Positions 51,308 to 60,077 are shown, numbered from the stretch's first letter. The stretch is 64,000 bases of DNA from Nitrospira sp. (GCA_024330965.1 JANDJL010000007.1:1-64000); one strand, 5' to 3'. The notes: generated by a model not told the origin, from the sequence alone. Numbers and translations: made by a program.

Positions 51308-53155
51308 ATGCTGCAAATCGATTCTGTCAGCAAACGCTATTCGACCAAGGTGCTGCTCACCGACGCATCCGCGCATCTTCGGCCCAATTCACGAGTCGGC
51401 CTGGTCGGCCCGAACGGCGCGGGCAAAACGACGCTCTTCCGCATGATTCTGGGAGAAGAGTCACCCGACCAAGGATCCATCCATCTACGTCCGAGGCTCC
51501 GCATCGGCTATCTGCCGCAGGAACTCGAGACGATCATCGGGAAAACCGTGCTCGACGCGGCGCATCGGGATGAATTTCCTGAGCATGAAGCCAAACGGAT
51601 TCTGATGGGCCTTGGTTTTTCCGAAGCGGATTTCGCCCGGCCGATTGAAACCCTGTCCGGCGGCTATCGAATGCGCGTGGCGCTTGCACACCTCCTGCTT
51701 TCCAATCCCGACGTCCTGATGCTGGATGAGCCGACCAACCATTTGGACAAGCCCACTCAGCGTTGGTTCGAGCAGTTTTTGTTGGATTCGGGCATGACGC
51801 TGTTGATCATCAGCCATGACACGGCCTTCCTTGATCGCGTCGTCACCCACATCTGGGAGCTGCGACATCACAAGATCGAAGAATATCGGGGAAATTACTC
51901 CACCTTCCGCAAGCTCCGCGCGGAACGGGACGCCCAACTGCAAGCCGCCGCGGCACGACAGGCCAAAGAGATCGCCCGCGTCCAGAAATTCGTGGACCGA
52001 TTCCGTTATCAAGCGAACAAGGCCAGTCAGGTCCAGTCCCGCCTGAAACAATTGGAGAAGATCAAACGCATCGAGCTCCAACGGGACCCCAAGCGGGTCA
52101 AGTTCCGATTCCCCGATCCGCCGGCCAGCGGGCGGCAGGTGCTCGACCTCGTGGGCGTGAGCAAACGCTATGGGGACAAGGTCGTCTATGAGTCGCTGGA
52201 TTTTTCGGTCGAGCGCGGGCAACGGGTGGCGCTGGTCGGAGAAAACGGGGCGGGGAAAAGCACGCTGTTAAAGATCCTCGCCGGCGTCCTTCCGCCTGAT
52301 TCCGGCACCCGCACCGTCGGGCACGGGGTCACGCTGCATTACTTCGCACAGCACCAGGCGGAAGCCCTGAATCCCGAACACACGATTCTGGAATCGCTGG
52401 AGGAGGTGACCAAGCACGCCGAGATGAACTTTCTGCGCGGCATCGCCGGTGCGTTTCTCTTTTCAGGCCAAGAACAGAAAAAACCAATCAAGGCGTTGAG
52501 TGGAGGAGAGCGCAATCGTGTCGCGCTGGCCCGCATGCTCGTCGAACCGGCCAACACGCTGCTCTTGGACGAGCCGACGAATCATCTGGATCCCGCCTCA
52601 GTCGATGTCCTAACCGACGCTCTCGCCGAATTTCCTGGGACGATCGTGTTTATTTCGCACGACCCCACGTTTTTGACGAGGATCGCGACGCGTGTGGTGG
52701 AGATCGAGGGAGGGCGGACGCGGAATTTTCACGGCAACTATGAGTACTATCTGTGGAAAAAGGCCCAGGAGCTGGAATCGATCACGGAGACGACGGAGGA
52801 ACTCTCCGGCGGATCACGCGACAAGTCGGCAGAGCCGACGCGGGCGATGGCGCAGCAGATTCCCGCCGCGCCCAAACATACCGGCGGGAACCGGCGCGAT
52901 TTGGTCAAAACGCTCGCTCGTCTCGAAAAACAAGTGGCTCGGTCGGAGGCAGAGATCGTGGACCTCGAACAGAAAGTGAGGGCCCGAGACATCGAATTGG
53001 CCGACCCTGAACTGTACCAGGATTTTGGAAAATGGAACGTCCTTCATCAGGAGCAGGAAGAATGGAAGCGCGATCTCGAACGCATGACCGCTCGCTGGGA
53101 ATCATTGTCGGCTGAACTGGAAGAGGTCAAACACAAGCTGGCGGCGTTGCGTTAG
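51308..53155 (+). CDS. ABC-F family ATPase (Uup/YheS-like)
   Basis: This is a 615-aa cytoplasmic protein with two ABC domains and no membrane segments. Domain 1 has Walker A GPNGAGKTT (about 34-42), signature LSGGYRMRVALA and Walker B VLMLDEPTNHLD. Domain 2 has GENGAGKST, LSGGERNRVALA and LLLDEPTNHLD. Between them is the charged ABC-F linker (RQAKEIARVQKFVDRFRYQA) that reaches the ribosomal P-site tRNA. A C-terminal coiled coil (about 535-615) resembles the Uup/YheS extension. Members act on stalled ribosomes or in ribosome assembly. Its stop overlaps the convergent PilZ gene stop by 4 bp. Confidence 0.93.
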   Translation: MLQIDSVSKRYSTKVLLTDASAHLRPNSRVGLVGPNGAGKTTLFRMILGEESPDQGSIHLRPRLRIGYLPQELETIIGKTVLDAAHRDEFPEHEAKRILMGLGFSEADFARPIETLSGGYRMRVALAHLLLSNPDVLMLDEPTNHLDKPTQRWFEQFLLDSGMTLLIISHDTAFLDRVVTHIWELRHHKIEEYRGNYSTFRKLRAERDAQLQAAAARQAKEIARVQKFVDRFRYQANKASQVQSRLKQLEKIKRIELQRDPKRVKFRFPDPPASGRQVLDLVGVSKRYGDKVVYESLDFSVERGQRVALVGENGAGKSTLLKILAGVLPPDSGTRTVGHGVTLHYFAQHQAEALNPEHTILESLEEVTKHAEMNFLRGIAGAFLFSGQEQKKPIKALSGGERNRVALARMLVEPANTLLLDEPTNHLDPASVDVLTDALAEFPGTIVFISHDPTFLTRIATRVVEIEGGRTRNFHGNYEYYLWKKAQELESITETTEELSGGSRDKSAEPTRAMAQQIPAAPKHTGGNRRDLVKTLARLEKQVARSEAEIVDLEQKVRARDIELADPELYQDFGKWNVLHQEQEEWKRDLERMTARWESLSAELEEVKHKLAALR

Positions 53156-53511
53156 CGTGAGGCCTTGAGCGTTTCCTCCAGGTAGTAATAGAGCCAGCGG
53201 TTTTTTTCTTCCGTCACGATTTCGTCCCACACGACCCCGATCAAAAACCCCTTCTTGCCCCACGGCTTGACCCAGGCGATCATGCCGTCCAGCTTTTCCT
53301 GCTGTTCAACCTGCTTGGAATCCAGGAACGCGAGCGAAACAGTCACTCGCGTCTTTGGAGCAAACCGGTCCTTCGTATGAAGGCCGGCGCCGATTTTGTT
53401 CACATTGTCCAACACAGCAGTGCTCGCCCGTCTTCCATCATGGGGAATCACCAGGGCGGAACCCACCAGCGTGGCCCGCACGAATTTTCTTCGTTCGCTG
53501 ACCGTCGCCAT
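53152..53511 (-). CDS. PilZ domain protein (predicted c-di-GMP binding)
   Basis: This is a single-domain PilZ protein of 119 aa from ATG 53511, or 130 aa from ATG 53544. The N-terminal RxxxR-type motif is present (SERRKFVRATL). The second motif is D/NxSxxG-like but altered to DNVNKIGAGL, so c-di-GMP binding may be weaker. The promoter -10 is only about 10 bp before ATG 53544, which would be nearly leaderless; hence I prefer the internal start, though no strong Shine-Dalgarno supports it. Its role is probably c-di-GMP-dependent control of an unknown partner. Confidence 0.75.
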   Translation of the reverse strand: MATVSERRKFVRATLVGSALVIPHDGRRASTAVLDNVNKIGAGLHTKDRFAPKTRVTVSLAFLDSKQVEQQEKLDGMIAWVKPWGKKGFLIGVVWDEIVTEEKNRWLYYYLEETLKASR

Positions 53512-53554
53512 GGCGCCGGACCATTTTCCTTCGTTTCGCTTCATAATCGGATTA

Positions 53555-53582
53555 AGTATAACCGATTAGATCGAATTGTCCA
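53555..53582 (-). promoter_or_regulatory. Promoter of the PilZ gene with inverted repeat
   Basis: TGGACA (53582-53577) and TATACT (53560-53555) are 16 bp apart, each 5 of 6 to consensus. TAATCGG (53544-53550) and CCGATTA (53562-53568) flank the -10 as a 7-bp inverted repeat, a likely operator. Confidence 0.55.
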
Positions 53583-53596
53583 CAAGCAAATCGCCT

Positions 53597-54892
53597 CTAT
53601 CGCCGATTTTTTGGACGATAATACCGCCGGCCGTGCAAGGGGTCCGGGAGGTGACGCTGTTCGGTCTCCGCGCCGGGGTCGTCGTGGACATAACGGTAGC
53701 CCTCTCCGTACCCCAGCGCCTTCATCAGGGAGGTCTCCGCATTCCGAAGATGAAGCGGAACCCCAAGATTTCCATGGGCTTTTACATCTCGTAGGGCTTC
53801 CAACAGTCCCACATAGGACGCATTGTCTTTCGGTCGGGACGCCAGGTAGGTGGTGCCTTGAGCCAGATTGATCTGTGCCTCGGGGAACCCCACGAATTGG
53901 ACGGCCTGCGCCACCGCCGTGGCGACAACGAGAGCCATCGGATCGGCGTTACCGATGTCTTCCGAGGCAAAGATGACCATTCGGCGGGCGATAAACGTGG
54001 GGTCTTCTCCTCCTTCCACCATGCGCGCCAGCCAGTAGAGGGCTCCGTCGGGATCCGAGTCACGGAGACTTTTGATGTATGCGGAGATCACGTTGTAATG
54101 CTCTTCGCCGGATTTGTCGTATCGCAGCGCGTGCCTGCCCAACGCTTCTTCCAGCAAAGCCTCATCGATCACGCGCTCACCCGTCGGGTCGGCGGAGACT
54201 TGAGTGACAACAAATTCCAGCGCCGTCAGCATGGCTCGCGCGTCCCCATTGCCGTATGCAATCAGCCGTTGCCTGGCCTCGGCCGAGAGCCGCACGGTCC
54301 ATCTGCCCAGCCCTCTTTCCGTGTCGCTGAGGGCCCGGTCCAGCACCTGTCCCAACGCCTGTTCGGAGAGGGGCTTCAGGACAACGACCAGCGAGCGAGA
54401 CAGCAGAGGGCTGATCACCTCGAAGGACGGATTTTCGGTGGTCGCTCCTACCAGAATAACCGTCCCCCGTTCGACGTGGGGAAGAAAGGCGTCCTGTTGG
54501 GCTTTGTTGAAGCGATGGATTTCATCGACAAAGAGAATCGTCCGGGATCCGTGAAGCGCCCGTCGCTGTTCGGCTGACTTGATGATCGCCCGCAGCTCCT
54601 GGACGCCGCCGGTCACGGCCGAGAAGGGAACAAACTGCGCTTTCGTATGTCGAGCGATCAGGTGGGCGAGCGTCGTCTTCCCCGATCCGGGAGGCCCCCA
54701 AAAGATCACGGATGTCAGTCTGTCCGTTTCAATAGCTCGGCGCAAGGGTCGATTCGGCGCCATGATGTCTTCCTGTCCGACGAATTCGTCGAACTCCCGC
54801 GGACGCATACGCTCGGCCAAGGGGGCAGCGGCCGTCTCGTCGGGCCGAAAGGCATCAAACAAATCGGAGATCGCACCTCTTTTATCGGACAT
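53597..54892 (-). CDS. rarA: Replication-associated recombination protein RarA (MgsA)
   Basis: This 431-aa AAA+ ATPase acts at stalled replication forks. It has PLAERMRPREFDEFVGQEDI, Walker A FWGPPGSGKTTLAHLIA, Walker B TILFVDEIHRFNKAQQDAFL, sensor 1 GATTENPSFEVISPLLSR and the C-terminal MgsA tetramerisation region (FIARRMVIFASEDIGNADP). ATG 54892 has GAGG six bases upstream; longer readings to 54904 or 55027 lack support. It is a single gene, divergent from the alpha/beta hydrolase. Confidence 0.95.
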   Translation of the reverse strand: MSDKRGAISDLFDAFRPDETAAAPLAERMRPREFDEFVGQEDIMAPNRPLRRAIETDRLTSVIFWGPPGSGKTTLAHLIARHTKAQFVPFSAVTGGVQELRAIIKSAEQRRALHGSRTILFVDEIHRFNKAQQDAFLPHVERGTVILVGATTENPSFEVISPLLSRSLVVVLKPLSEQALGQVLDRALSDTERGLGRWTVRLSAEARQRLIAYGNGDARAMLTALEFVVTQVSADPTGERVIDEALLEEALGRHALRYDKSGEEHYNVISAYIKSLRDSDPDGALYWLARMVEGGEDPTFIARRMVIFASEDIGNADPMALVVATAVAQAVQFVGFPEAQINLAQGTTYLASRPKDNASYVGLLEALRDVKAHGNLGVPLHLRNAETSLMKALGYGEGYRYVHDDPGAETEQRHLPDPLHGRRYYRPKNRR

Positions 54893-55029
54893 CGGAATCC
54901 TCATCGCCTTAGCGATTCTATACACCCCACCCTTGCGGGCGCAAACCGTTGCGGAAGGCCCTTGACGGCGGTGCGAGGCGATGGTAGGGAAATGCCGGCC
55001 GCCAGTCGATGATAGTCGATGATGCAAGC

Positions 55030-55839
55030 ATGAACGTCCGCGTCAACGGAATCTCTCTCGCTTACAGCGACCAGGGAAAGGGGTTGCCGCTCATCTTTCT
55101 GCACGCCTTTCCCCTCAACCGAACCATGTGGGAGCCGCAGGTCGCAGCGCTCTCATCGGAGTTTCGCGTCGTCACCGTTGACCTCCGCGGCCATGGAGAG
55201 TCGGACGCCCCGCTGTGGCGTTACACCCTTGACCAGGCAGCGGAAGACGTGCGGGCTTTAATGGACCATTTGTCGATCGGCCAGGCGGTGCTGGTCGGGC
55301 TCTCGATGGGCGGCTACATTCTTTTTGCGTTCTATCGCCGATACCCAGACCGTATAAAAGGCCTTATCTTGGCCAACACAAGAGCCCAAGCGGACACAGT
55401 GGAAGGGAAAGAGGCTCGTTTCCAAATGGCCCAAATCGCCTACCGGCAGGGACCGGCGGCAGTTGCCGATCTCATGCTTCCCAAATTGCTGTCACCCGTC
55501 GCCATCAAAACCAGGCCGGATCTCGTTCGCAGGGTTCGGGCCATGATCGAGCGTGCCGAGGTCAGCGGGATCGCGGGAGACTTGATGGCCATGGCCGAAC
55601 GGACCGATTCGATTCCCTTGTTGGGATCCATCACCTGCCCGGTCCACATCATCGCCGGGGAGCTGGACCAAGCCACCCCTCCAGCCGACGCAAAACTGAT
55701 GGCCGATCGTATCGCCGGCTCCCGCTTAACCATCATTCCACAAGCCGGACACCTGTCGAACCTGGAACAGCCTGACGCCTTCAATCGCGTAGTGCAAGAA
55801 TTTACAGGGAGCCTAGCGGGAGAGCAAAACACGGCATGA
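55030..55839 (+). CDS. Alpha/beta-fold hydrolase
   Basis: This 269-aa protein has the alpha/beta hydrolase pattern: LIFLHAFPLNRTMW (oxyanion-hole HAFP in place of HGFP), nucleophile elbow VGLSMGGYI (Ser about 97), acid in IIAGELDQATPP and catalytic His in PQAGHLSNLEQP. It resembles 3-oxoadipate enol-lactonase and related esterases, but the substrate cannot be read. ATG 55030 and 55009 are both possible. There is no signal peptide. It converges with folE, five bases apart. Confidence 0.85.
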   Translation: MNVRVNGISLAYSDQGKGLPLIFLHAFPLNRTMWEPQVAALSSEFRVVTVDLRGHGESDAPLWRYTLDQAAEDVRALMDHLSIGQAVLVGLSMGGYILFAFYRRYPDRIKGLILANTRAQADTVEGKEARFQMAQIAYRQGPAAVADLMLPKLLSPVAIKTRPDLVRRVRAMIERAEVSGIAGDLMAMAERTDSIPLLGSITCPVHIIAGELDQATPPADAKLMADRIAGSRLTIIPQAGHLSNLEQPDAFNRVVQEFTGSLAGEQNTA

Positions 55840-55844
55840 CATGA

Positions 55845-56525
55845 TTAGTCCACATCACCTACGCTGGTTTTCTGAATGAGCTTCAGAAATTCCAAGCGGG
55901 TTTGCGGCTGGCTGCGAAATTCTCCCAACATGGAACTGGTAACGGCCACCGTATTCTGCTTTTCCACCCCCCGCATCATCATGCACAGATGCCTGGCCTC
56001 GACCACGACACCCACTCCCTTCGCATTTAATTTGGTATTGAGGGTCTCCGCAATCTGAACGGTGAGCCGCTCCTGCACTTGTAGCCGCCGAGCGAACGCA
56101 TCGACGATCCGGGGGATCTTGCTGAGCCCCACTACCTTTTTGTTGGGCAAATATCCGACATGAACCTTGCCGAAAAAGGGCAACAGGTGGTGTTCGCACA
56201 TGCTGAAGAAATCGATGTCTTTGACGATGACCATCTCATCGTATTGGATGGGGAACAACGCGCCGTTTAAGAGATGATCGATGTCCCGCTGATACCCCTG
56301 CGTCATGAAGGCCAGGGCTTTGGCCACTCGTTCGGGTGTTTTGAGCAAGCCGTTTCTGCTGGGTTTCTCGCCGAGCGCCGTCAACATCCGCGTCACCAGC
56401 GACTGCAAGGCGTCCACGTCGGCGGGCTGACCATTGCCGCTCACATCTTCGCTCGTCTCCTCAACCGTTTTCCCTTTTCCCCGCCTCACCACGCGTTCCT
56501 CCCGGGCATCAAGCCGTACCTGCAT
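55845..56525 (-). CDS. folE: GTP cyclohydrolase I
   Basis: This zinc enzyme converts GTP to 7,8-dihydroneopterin triphosphate. The 226-aa protein has the zinc ligands in [13 protein letters not shown] (Cys, His) and [11 protein letters not shown] (Cys), and [20 protein letters not shown]. The N-terminal 40 residues ([20 protein letters not shown]) are a charged extension. ATG 56525 overlaps the preceding PTPS gene by 17 bp, which argues that the two enzymes make a common pterin product. Confidence 0.95.
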   Translation of the reverse strand: MQVRLDAREERVVRRGKGKTVEETSEDVSGNGQPADVDALQSLVTRMLTALGEKPSRNGLLKTPERVAKALAFMTQGYQRDIDHLLNGALFPIQYDEMVIVKDIDFFSMCEHHLLPFFGKVHVGYLPNKKVVGLSKIPRIVDAFARRLQVQERLTVQIAETLNTKLNAKGVGVVVEARHLCMMMRGVEKQNTVAVTSSMLGEFRSQPQTRLEFLKLIQKTSVGDVD

Positions 56526-56904
56526 ATTCGAAATAATTGTCTCTCGTCTCAATGACTCCCACCTTGCTCAGCCGCCCATGCCGCAGCTTCGGTTCCAACA
56601 GATCCCATATCAACTTCACCAGATTTTCACCTGTGGTCGTGCAATCGGCGAACGCGGGGTCGCAATTGAGATCATGATGATCAAACCGCTTGAGAACGGT
56701 TTCGGCGACCGTTCGATCGAGAGACGCGATCTCTTGCCCCTCATTTCCTCCGTCGCCGTTGATCGTGACCAGGACCACATAATTGTGGCCATGGCCGTTG
56801 GGGTTGTTGCATTTCCCGAACGCGGCTTGATTTTCGTCCTCGGTGAGGCGATCACTGTGAAGCCGATGGGCGGCGCAGAACCGATAACGCCTGGTGATCG
56901 TCAT
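56509..56904 (-). CDS. 6-pyruvoyl-tetrahydropterin synthase family protein
   Basis: This 131-aa T-fold enzyme has zinc ligands in AHRLHS and in GHGHNY, and the catalytic Cys in [17 protein letters not shown]. That last motif is the PTPS-type [11 protein letters not shown], not the C-x3-HGH of typical QueD, and the tail (IWDLLEPKL then [11 protein letters not shown]) also fits PTPS. The likely product is 6-pyruvoyl-tetrahydropterin on the way to tetrahydrobiopterin, using the folE product. A QueD-like role in queuosine synthesis remains possible. ATG 56904 has AGGGGA eight bases upstream. Confidence 0.85.
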   Translation of the reverse strand: MTITRRYRFCAAHRLHSDRLTEDENQAAFGKCNNPNGHGHNYVVLVTINGDGGNEGQEIASLDRTVAETVLKRFDHHDLNCDPAFADCTTTGENLVKLIWDLLEPKLRHGRLSKVGVIETRDNYFEYAGTA

Positions 56905-56942
56905 AGGAAACATCCCCTTTTCTGCCTCATCCCATCATTCAT

Positions 56943-56982
56943 AAAGAAAAGCCAGGATTGCCCACCCATGAGCAACCCTGGC
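56943..56982 (-). terminator. Intrinsic terminator 2 (upstream of the PTPS gene)
   Basis: On the minus strand GCCAGGGTTGC (56982-56972) pairs with GCAATCCTGGC (56961-56951), one G-T wobble, followed by TTTTCTTT (56950-56943). It either backs up the previous terminator or attenuates PTPS-folE. Confidence 0.75.
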
Positions 56983-57002
56983 CTCAGGATCGATGCAATT
57001 CT

Positions 57003-57040
57003 AAAAAGAGGCCCTGCCGGAAATGCCGGCAACATGCCTC
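57003..57040 (-). terminator. Intrinsic terminator 1 (after the A-type Fe-S carrier gene)
   Basis: On the minus strand an outer GAGGC/GCCTC stem and an inner TGCCGG/CCGGCA stem are followed by TTTTT (57007-57003). The first base pairs overlap the stop codon of the gene at 57039. Confidence 0.85.
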
Positions 57041-57359
57041 AATAACTGAATGAGCTGCCACAGCCACAGGTCGTTTTGGCCTGAGGGTTCTTGATGGAAA
57101 ACCCCGAGCCCTGCACGCTGTCAACGTAATCGACCTCCGCCCCTTGCAGGAGCGGGGCGCTTTGGGAGTCCATGATCACCTTGACATCTCCCATTTCGAT
57201 CACCGTATCGTCTTCGGCCATTTTCGATTCAAAGGCCATCCCGTATTGATACCCATGGCATCCCCCGCCACGGACATAGACGCGCAGTCCGACGACATCT
57301 TTTTCCTCGGCCATCAATTCCTTGATCTTCTGTTCCGCCACCGGCGTGATTGTCAGCAT
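57039..57359 (-). CDS. A-type iron-sulfur cluster carrier (ErpA/IscA family)
   Basis: This 106-aa HesB-fold protein has the three conserved Cys: one in VYVRGGGCHGYQYG (about residue 34) and two in TTCGCGSSFSY at the C-terminus. It carries Fe-S clusters to apoproteins. The family name (ErpA, IscA or SufA) cannot be fixed by sequence alone. It stands between the ferredoxin and pterin genes and ends in a terminator, so it is probably transcribed alone. Confidence 0.93.
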   Translation of the reverse strand: MLTITPVAEQKIKELMAEEKDVVGLRVYVRGGGCHGYQYGMAFESKMAEDDTVIEMGDVKVIMDSQSAPLLQGAEVDYVDSVQGSGFSIKNPQAKTTCGCGSSFSY

Positions 57360-57458
57360 GATTTCCTCCTCTTCTCTCGAATTCCGTACCTTACGGACTC
57401 GGCTCGTTTAGTGTAGCACCTCTTATCCCCAGATCAACACCCCCGGACCTCAGGCGGG

Positions 57459-57788
57459 TCACAACCCGGGCATGTCACGGCTGTGAGCCTCCCACTTGCT
57501 TTTCGGAACGCGCACGACGACATCGCCCAGCACCCGTGCCTGGCACGCCAACCGATGCCGAGAATCGCTCAGCGCTTCGCGATCCAAGAGATCCTGTTCA
57601 TCAAAATCGATCTCGGAGAGATGTTCCGAGCCCGCTTCAACCTCGACCCGACAGGTCGTACACGACGCGTTACCGCCGCAGTCATGATTCAGAGGCAATC
57701 CCAGGGCTTTTGCCGCATCCAAAAGCGACGTATTGGCGTCCACCTCTCCACTCCACTCTTCATGATGCAGGAAGGTCACTCGCGGCAT
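57459..57788 (-). CDS. 2Fe-2S ferredoxin
   Basis: This 109-aa plant/adrenodoxin-like ferredoxin has the cluster motif CGGNASCTTC (C-x5-C-x2-C, about residues 37-46) and the fourth Cys in RHRLACQARV (about 82). ATG 57788, 25 bp after the nuoF-like stop, has AGGAG six bases upstream; the longer frame to 57890 overlaps that gene and is not used. It is probably the electron partner of the neighbouring NADH-oxidising flavoprotein, since both are in one transcription unit. Confidence 0.9.
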   Translation of the reverse strand: MPRVTFLHHEEWSGEVDANTSLLDAAKALGLPLNHDCGGNASCTTCRVEVEAGSEHLSEIDFDEQDLLDREALSDSRHRLACQARVLGDVVVRVPKSKWEAHSRDMPGL

Positions 57789-57813
57789 CACGATCTCCTG
57801 ACTCTCACATATT

Positions 57814-59118
57814 TCACAATGGGGCGCCGGCACTGGCCGTTTCCCCTTGATAGGGGCACCGCCCCAACCGAATATGTTCTTCATACTCATGACGGAACAG
57901 CCTGACGCTGCTCTGCACCAAGACCGATGCGCCCGTCACCAGGGTGCAATAGCCGGTGCCTTTGACAAAACCGCAGAGCTGCAAAAGACTATCGAGGTCC
58001 TTTTGCGTCCCATGGCCTTCTTCAATCTTGGTCATGAGCGCGGCCAAGTTGATCGTGCCCATCCGACAGGGAGGACATTGGCCGCAACTCTCGTTCTTGA
58101 AAAACTTTGAGAATTGGAGCGTCTTCGCCACCATGCACGTGGCGTCATCCACGACAATGACACCTGCCGAGCCCAGCCCGGTACCCGCTTGCTTCAGCGA
58201 ATCAAAGTCCATGCGGAGGTCGAGTTGATCGGCCGTCACCATCGAAAATGCCGGCCCTCCCGGAAAGACCGCCTTGATCTTGCGGCCGCCCGGCACACCT
58301 CCTCCGCACTGCTCGATCAATGTCCGGATCGTCACTCCCATGGGCATTTCGTACACGCCGGGACGGTTGACGGCTCCGCTCAAAGAAAACATCATGGTGC
58401 CCGGACATTTTTCCGTGCCCACTTGGGTAAACCACGCCGCTCCTTTTTGGAGAATCCGAGGAACGTTGCAGAGCGTCTCGACGTTGTTCACCAAGGTCGG
58501 CTTTCCATACAAGCCGAAGTCGGTGGGATAAAAGGGCGGTTTCTGTCTGGGCATGGCCGGACGCCCTTGCATGGATTCTAACATAGCGGTCTCTTCACCC
58601 GCGACGTAGCTCCCATATCCCTCGAAAATTTGCAGGTCCACGTCCACCCCGCTTCCGAAGACGTTGGTGCCCAGAAAACCTCGCGCCCTTGCCTGCTCCA
58701 ACGCCTTTTTCAGGTTCTCCCGCTCTTCATGGTACTCATGATTGATGTAAATAAAGGCAGCCTTCGCCCTCACGGTGTGCGACGCAATCAAACATCCCTC
58801 AATCAATTGATGGGGGAGGATCCGCAATAGATGGCGGTCCTTAAAGGTCCCGGGCTCATGTTCTCCCGCATTGCAGACGAAATACCGTTCTTGAACTCGA
58901 TGGTTGAGCACCTTGTCCCACTTGACTCCCGTAGGAAATCCGGCTCCCCCTCGCCCTCGCAGACCGGATTTCTTAAGCTCGTCCACGACTTGCGCCGCGC
59001 TCAATTCCTTGACGCACCGTTCCCATCCCCCGTATCCTCCGACATTCAGGTAGCCGTCGATCTCCCACGGCTCACCTTCAAGCCGCTGGACCAGTCGCGG
59101 CTCTTCACTGATCAACAT
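57814..59118 (-). CDS. NuoF-like NADH-binding flavoprotein
   Basis: This 434-aa protein matches the complex I 51-kDa subunit. It has the FMN/NADH region GLRGRGGAGFPTGVKWDKV, VCNAGEHEPGTFKDRHLL (usual NADEGEPGTF altered), FEGYGSYVAGEETAMLESMQ, GKPTLVNNVETLCNVP and the N3 4Fe-4S ligands ESCGQCPPCRMGT plus a Cys in LLQLCGF. No nuoE, nuoG or membrane nuo genes adjoin it. It may be the diaphorase of another NAD-linked enzyme or a dispersed complex I gene. ATG 59118 has GGAG upstream. Confidence 0.9.
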   Translation of the reverse strand: MLISEEPRLVQRLEGEPWEIDGYLNVGGYGGWERCVKELSAAQVVDELKKSGLRGRGGAGFPTGVKWDKVLNHRVQERYFVCNAGEHEPGTFKDRHLLRILPHQLIEGCLIASHTVRAKAAFIYINHEYHEERENLKKALEQARARGFLGTNVFGSGVDVDLQIFEGYGSYVAGEETAMLESMQGRPAMPRQKPPFYPTDFGLYGKPTLVNNVETLCNVPRILQKGAAWFTQVGTEKCPGTMMFSLSGAVNRPGVYEMPMGVTIRTLIEQCGGGVPGGRKIKAVFPGGPAFSMVTADQLDLRMDFDSLKQAGTGLGSAGVIVVDDATCMVAKTLQFSKFFKNESCGQCPPCRMGTINLAALMTKIEEGHGTQKDLDSLLQLCGFVKGTGYCTLVTGASVLVQSSVRLFRHEYEEHIRLGRCPYQGETASAGAPL

Positions 59119-59294
59119 CACCGACTCCACTTGTTGTTACATTCAGCAACGATTTCTCCCGCTCGCACTATACGGCTCCTTTTCCCGGCCCGTCAAGGCA
59201 ATGGCTGACATTAGGCCCCAATCGTCGAAGACGACGGGCTAGGAGACCCATCAACCTCTAGGCATAGAGGGGAGATCAGAACGTAAGAACCGTC

Positions 59295-59318
59295 GCCGGT
59301 GGAGTCGCCTCCACCGGC
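59295..59318 (-). terminator. Strong hairpin after the urate-oxidase-N-like gene
   Basis: GCCGGTGGAG (59295-59304) and CTCCACCGGC (59309-59318) form a perfect 10-bp stem with a 4-nt loop, 12 bp beyond the stop at 59330. On the minus strand the following bases (GACGGTTCTT) are only moderately T-rich, so termination efficiency is uncertain. Confidence 0.65.
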
Positions 59319-59329
59319 ATCAACGGCCT

Positions 59330-59917
59330 TTATCGAAAGTGACTGCCGGCCCCCATGAAAAACAACATGGGAATCGACAGCATGAAGTTCACACGAGAAG
59401 CCAGTAACGCGGTCCTCCCCCATTGCGCCATTTCTGGCGGCGTCGGAGTCCCCTGCGCGGCAGCGGTCACGGCGGCGATGATCTTCTTTTGGTTCGGCCA
59501 GATGATCCCATGGACATTGCCCATCATGATGATGCCAAGCAATCCTCCGATCGCCAGGGCCACTGCCCCCGTTCCGCCCTTGTGATACATCATGCCGTAC
59601 AAGAGCACGCCTGCAATCACCGTCACCGTGGCCCCGTGTCGGAACCAATTGAGCGCGGCTGGCATGAGTTTCGGGATCACGACGTTTTTGGTCGGCCCAT
59701 CCAGGCTTTTCAAAAAGGCGGCGTTGATCAAGTTAAAGAAATACAACAATCCGATCCATGTAATCCCCGCTAGGAAATGGATCCACCGGAGAATCATCTG
59801 GGGCCAATCGGCTTCGCCGGCGCTGATGCCGGTCAATCCCAAATAGACGACGATCAATACAATGGAGAGCGCAAACCCCGCGGCCATGGTCTGCAATGGA
59901 TCTTCAAGAAATTTCAT
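59330..59917 (-). CDS. Urate oxidase N-terminal-domain-like membrane protein
   Basis: This is a 195-aa integral membrane protein with about four segments, starting at ATG 59917 behind GAGGAGG. Blocks such as LRWIHFLAGITWIGLLYFFN, LMPAALNWFRHGATVTVIAG and GNVHGIIWPNQKKIIA match the Urate_ox_N family, the membrane part of PuuD-type urate hydroxylases. That family includes stand-alone homologues with conserved His residues that may bind haem. There is no C-terminal cytochrome c domain here, so urate oxidation is not implied. Function unknown; a small haem-binding respiratory protein is one idea. Confidence 0.8.
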   Translation of the reverse strand: MKFLEDPLQTMAAGFALSIVLIVVYLGLTGISAGEADWPQMILRWIHFLAGITWIGLLYFFNLINAAFLKSLDGPTKNVVIPKLMPAALNWFRHGATVTVIAGVLLYGMMYHKGGTGAVALAIGGLLGIIMMGNVHGIIWPNQKKIIAAVTAAAQGTPTPPEMAQWGRTALLASRVNFMLSIPMLFFMGAGSHFR

Positions 59918-59953
59918 AATCCTCCTCGTCACACGGTTGACTATCAGCTTGTG

Positions 59954-59983
59954 TCTCTACTTCAGTCTTTCTCCGAATGTCAA
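59954..59983 (-). promoter_or_regulatory. Weak promoter candidate for the urate-oxidase-N-like gene
   Basis: TTGACA (59983-59978) is perfect, but the -10 TAGAGA (59959-59954) is poor, with an 18-bp spacer. Position about 40 bp before the start codon is reasonable. Confidence 0.35.
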
Positions 59984-60077
59984 GTCAACGCGCCCGGCCT
60001 CTCGACGAGGCGCCGACGAACCGGGGGCACCGATCGGGATGGCACCGACCTCGCATTTTCCCCTGAACAACCACGGT

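Noticed and set aside
50907..51333. Minus-strand frames with the sequence GLNPRPRECHSRAL or GIEPATS.
   Set aside because: These are the well-known artefact of translating across a tRNA; they overlap tRNA-Ala at 51113-51188.
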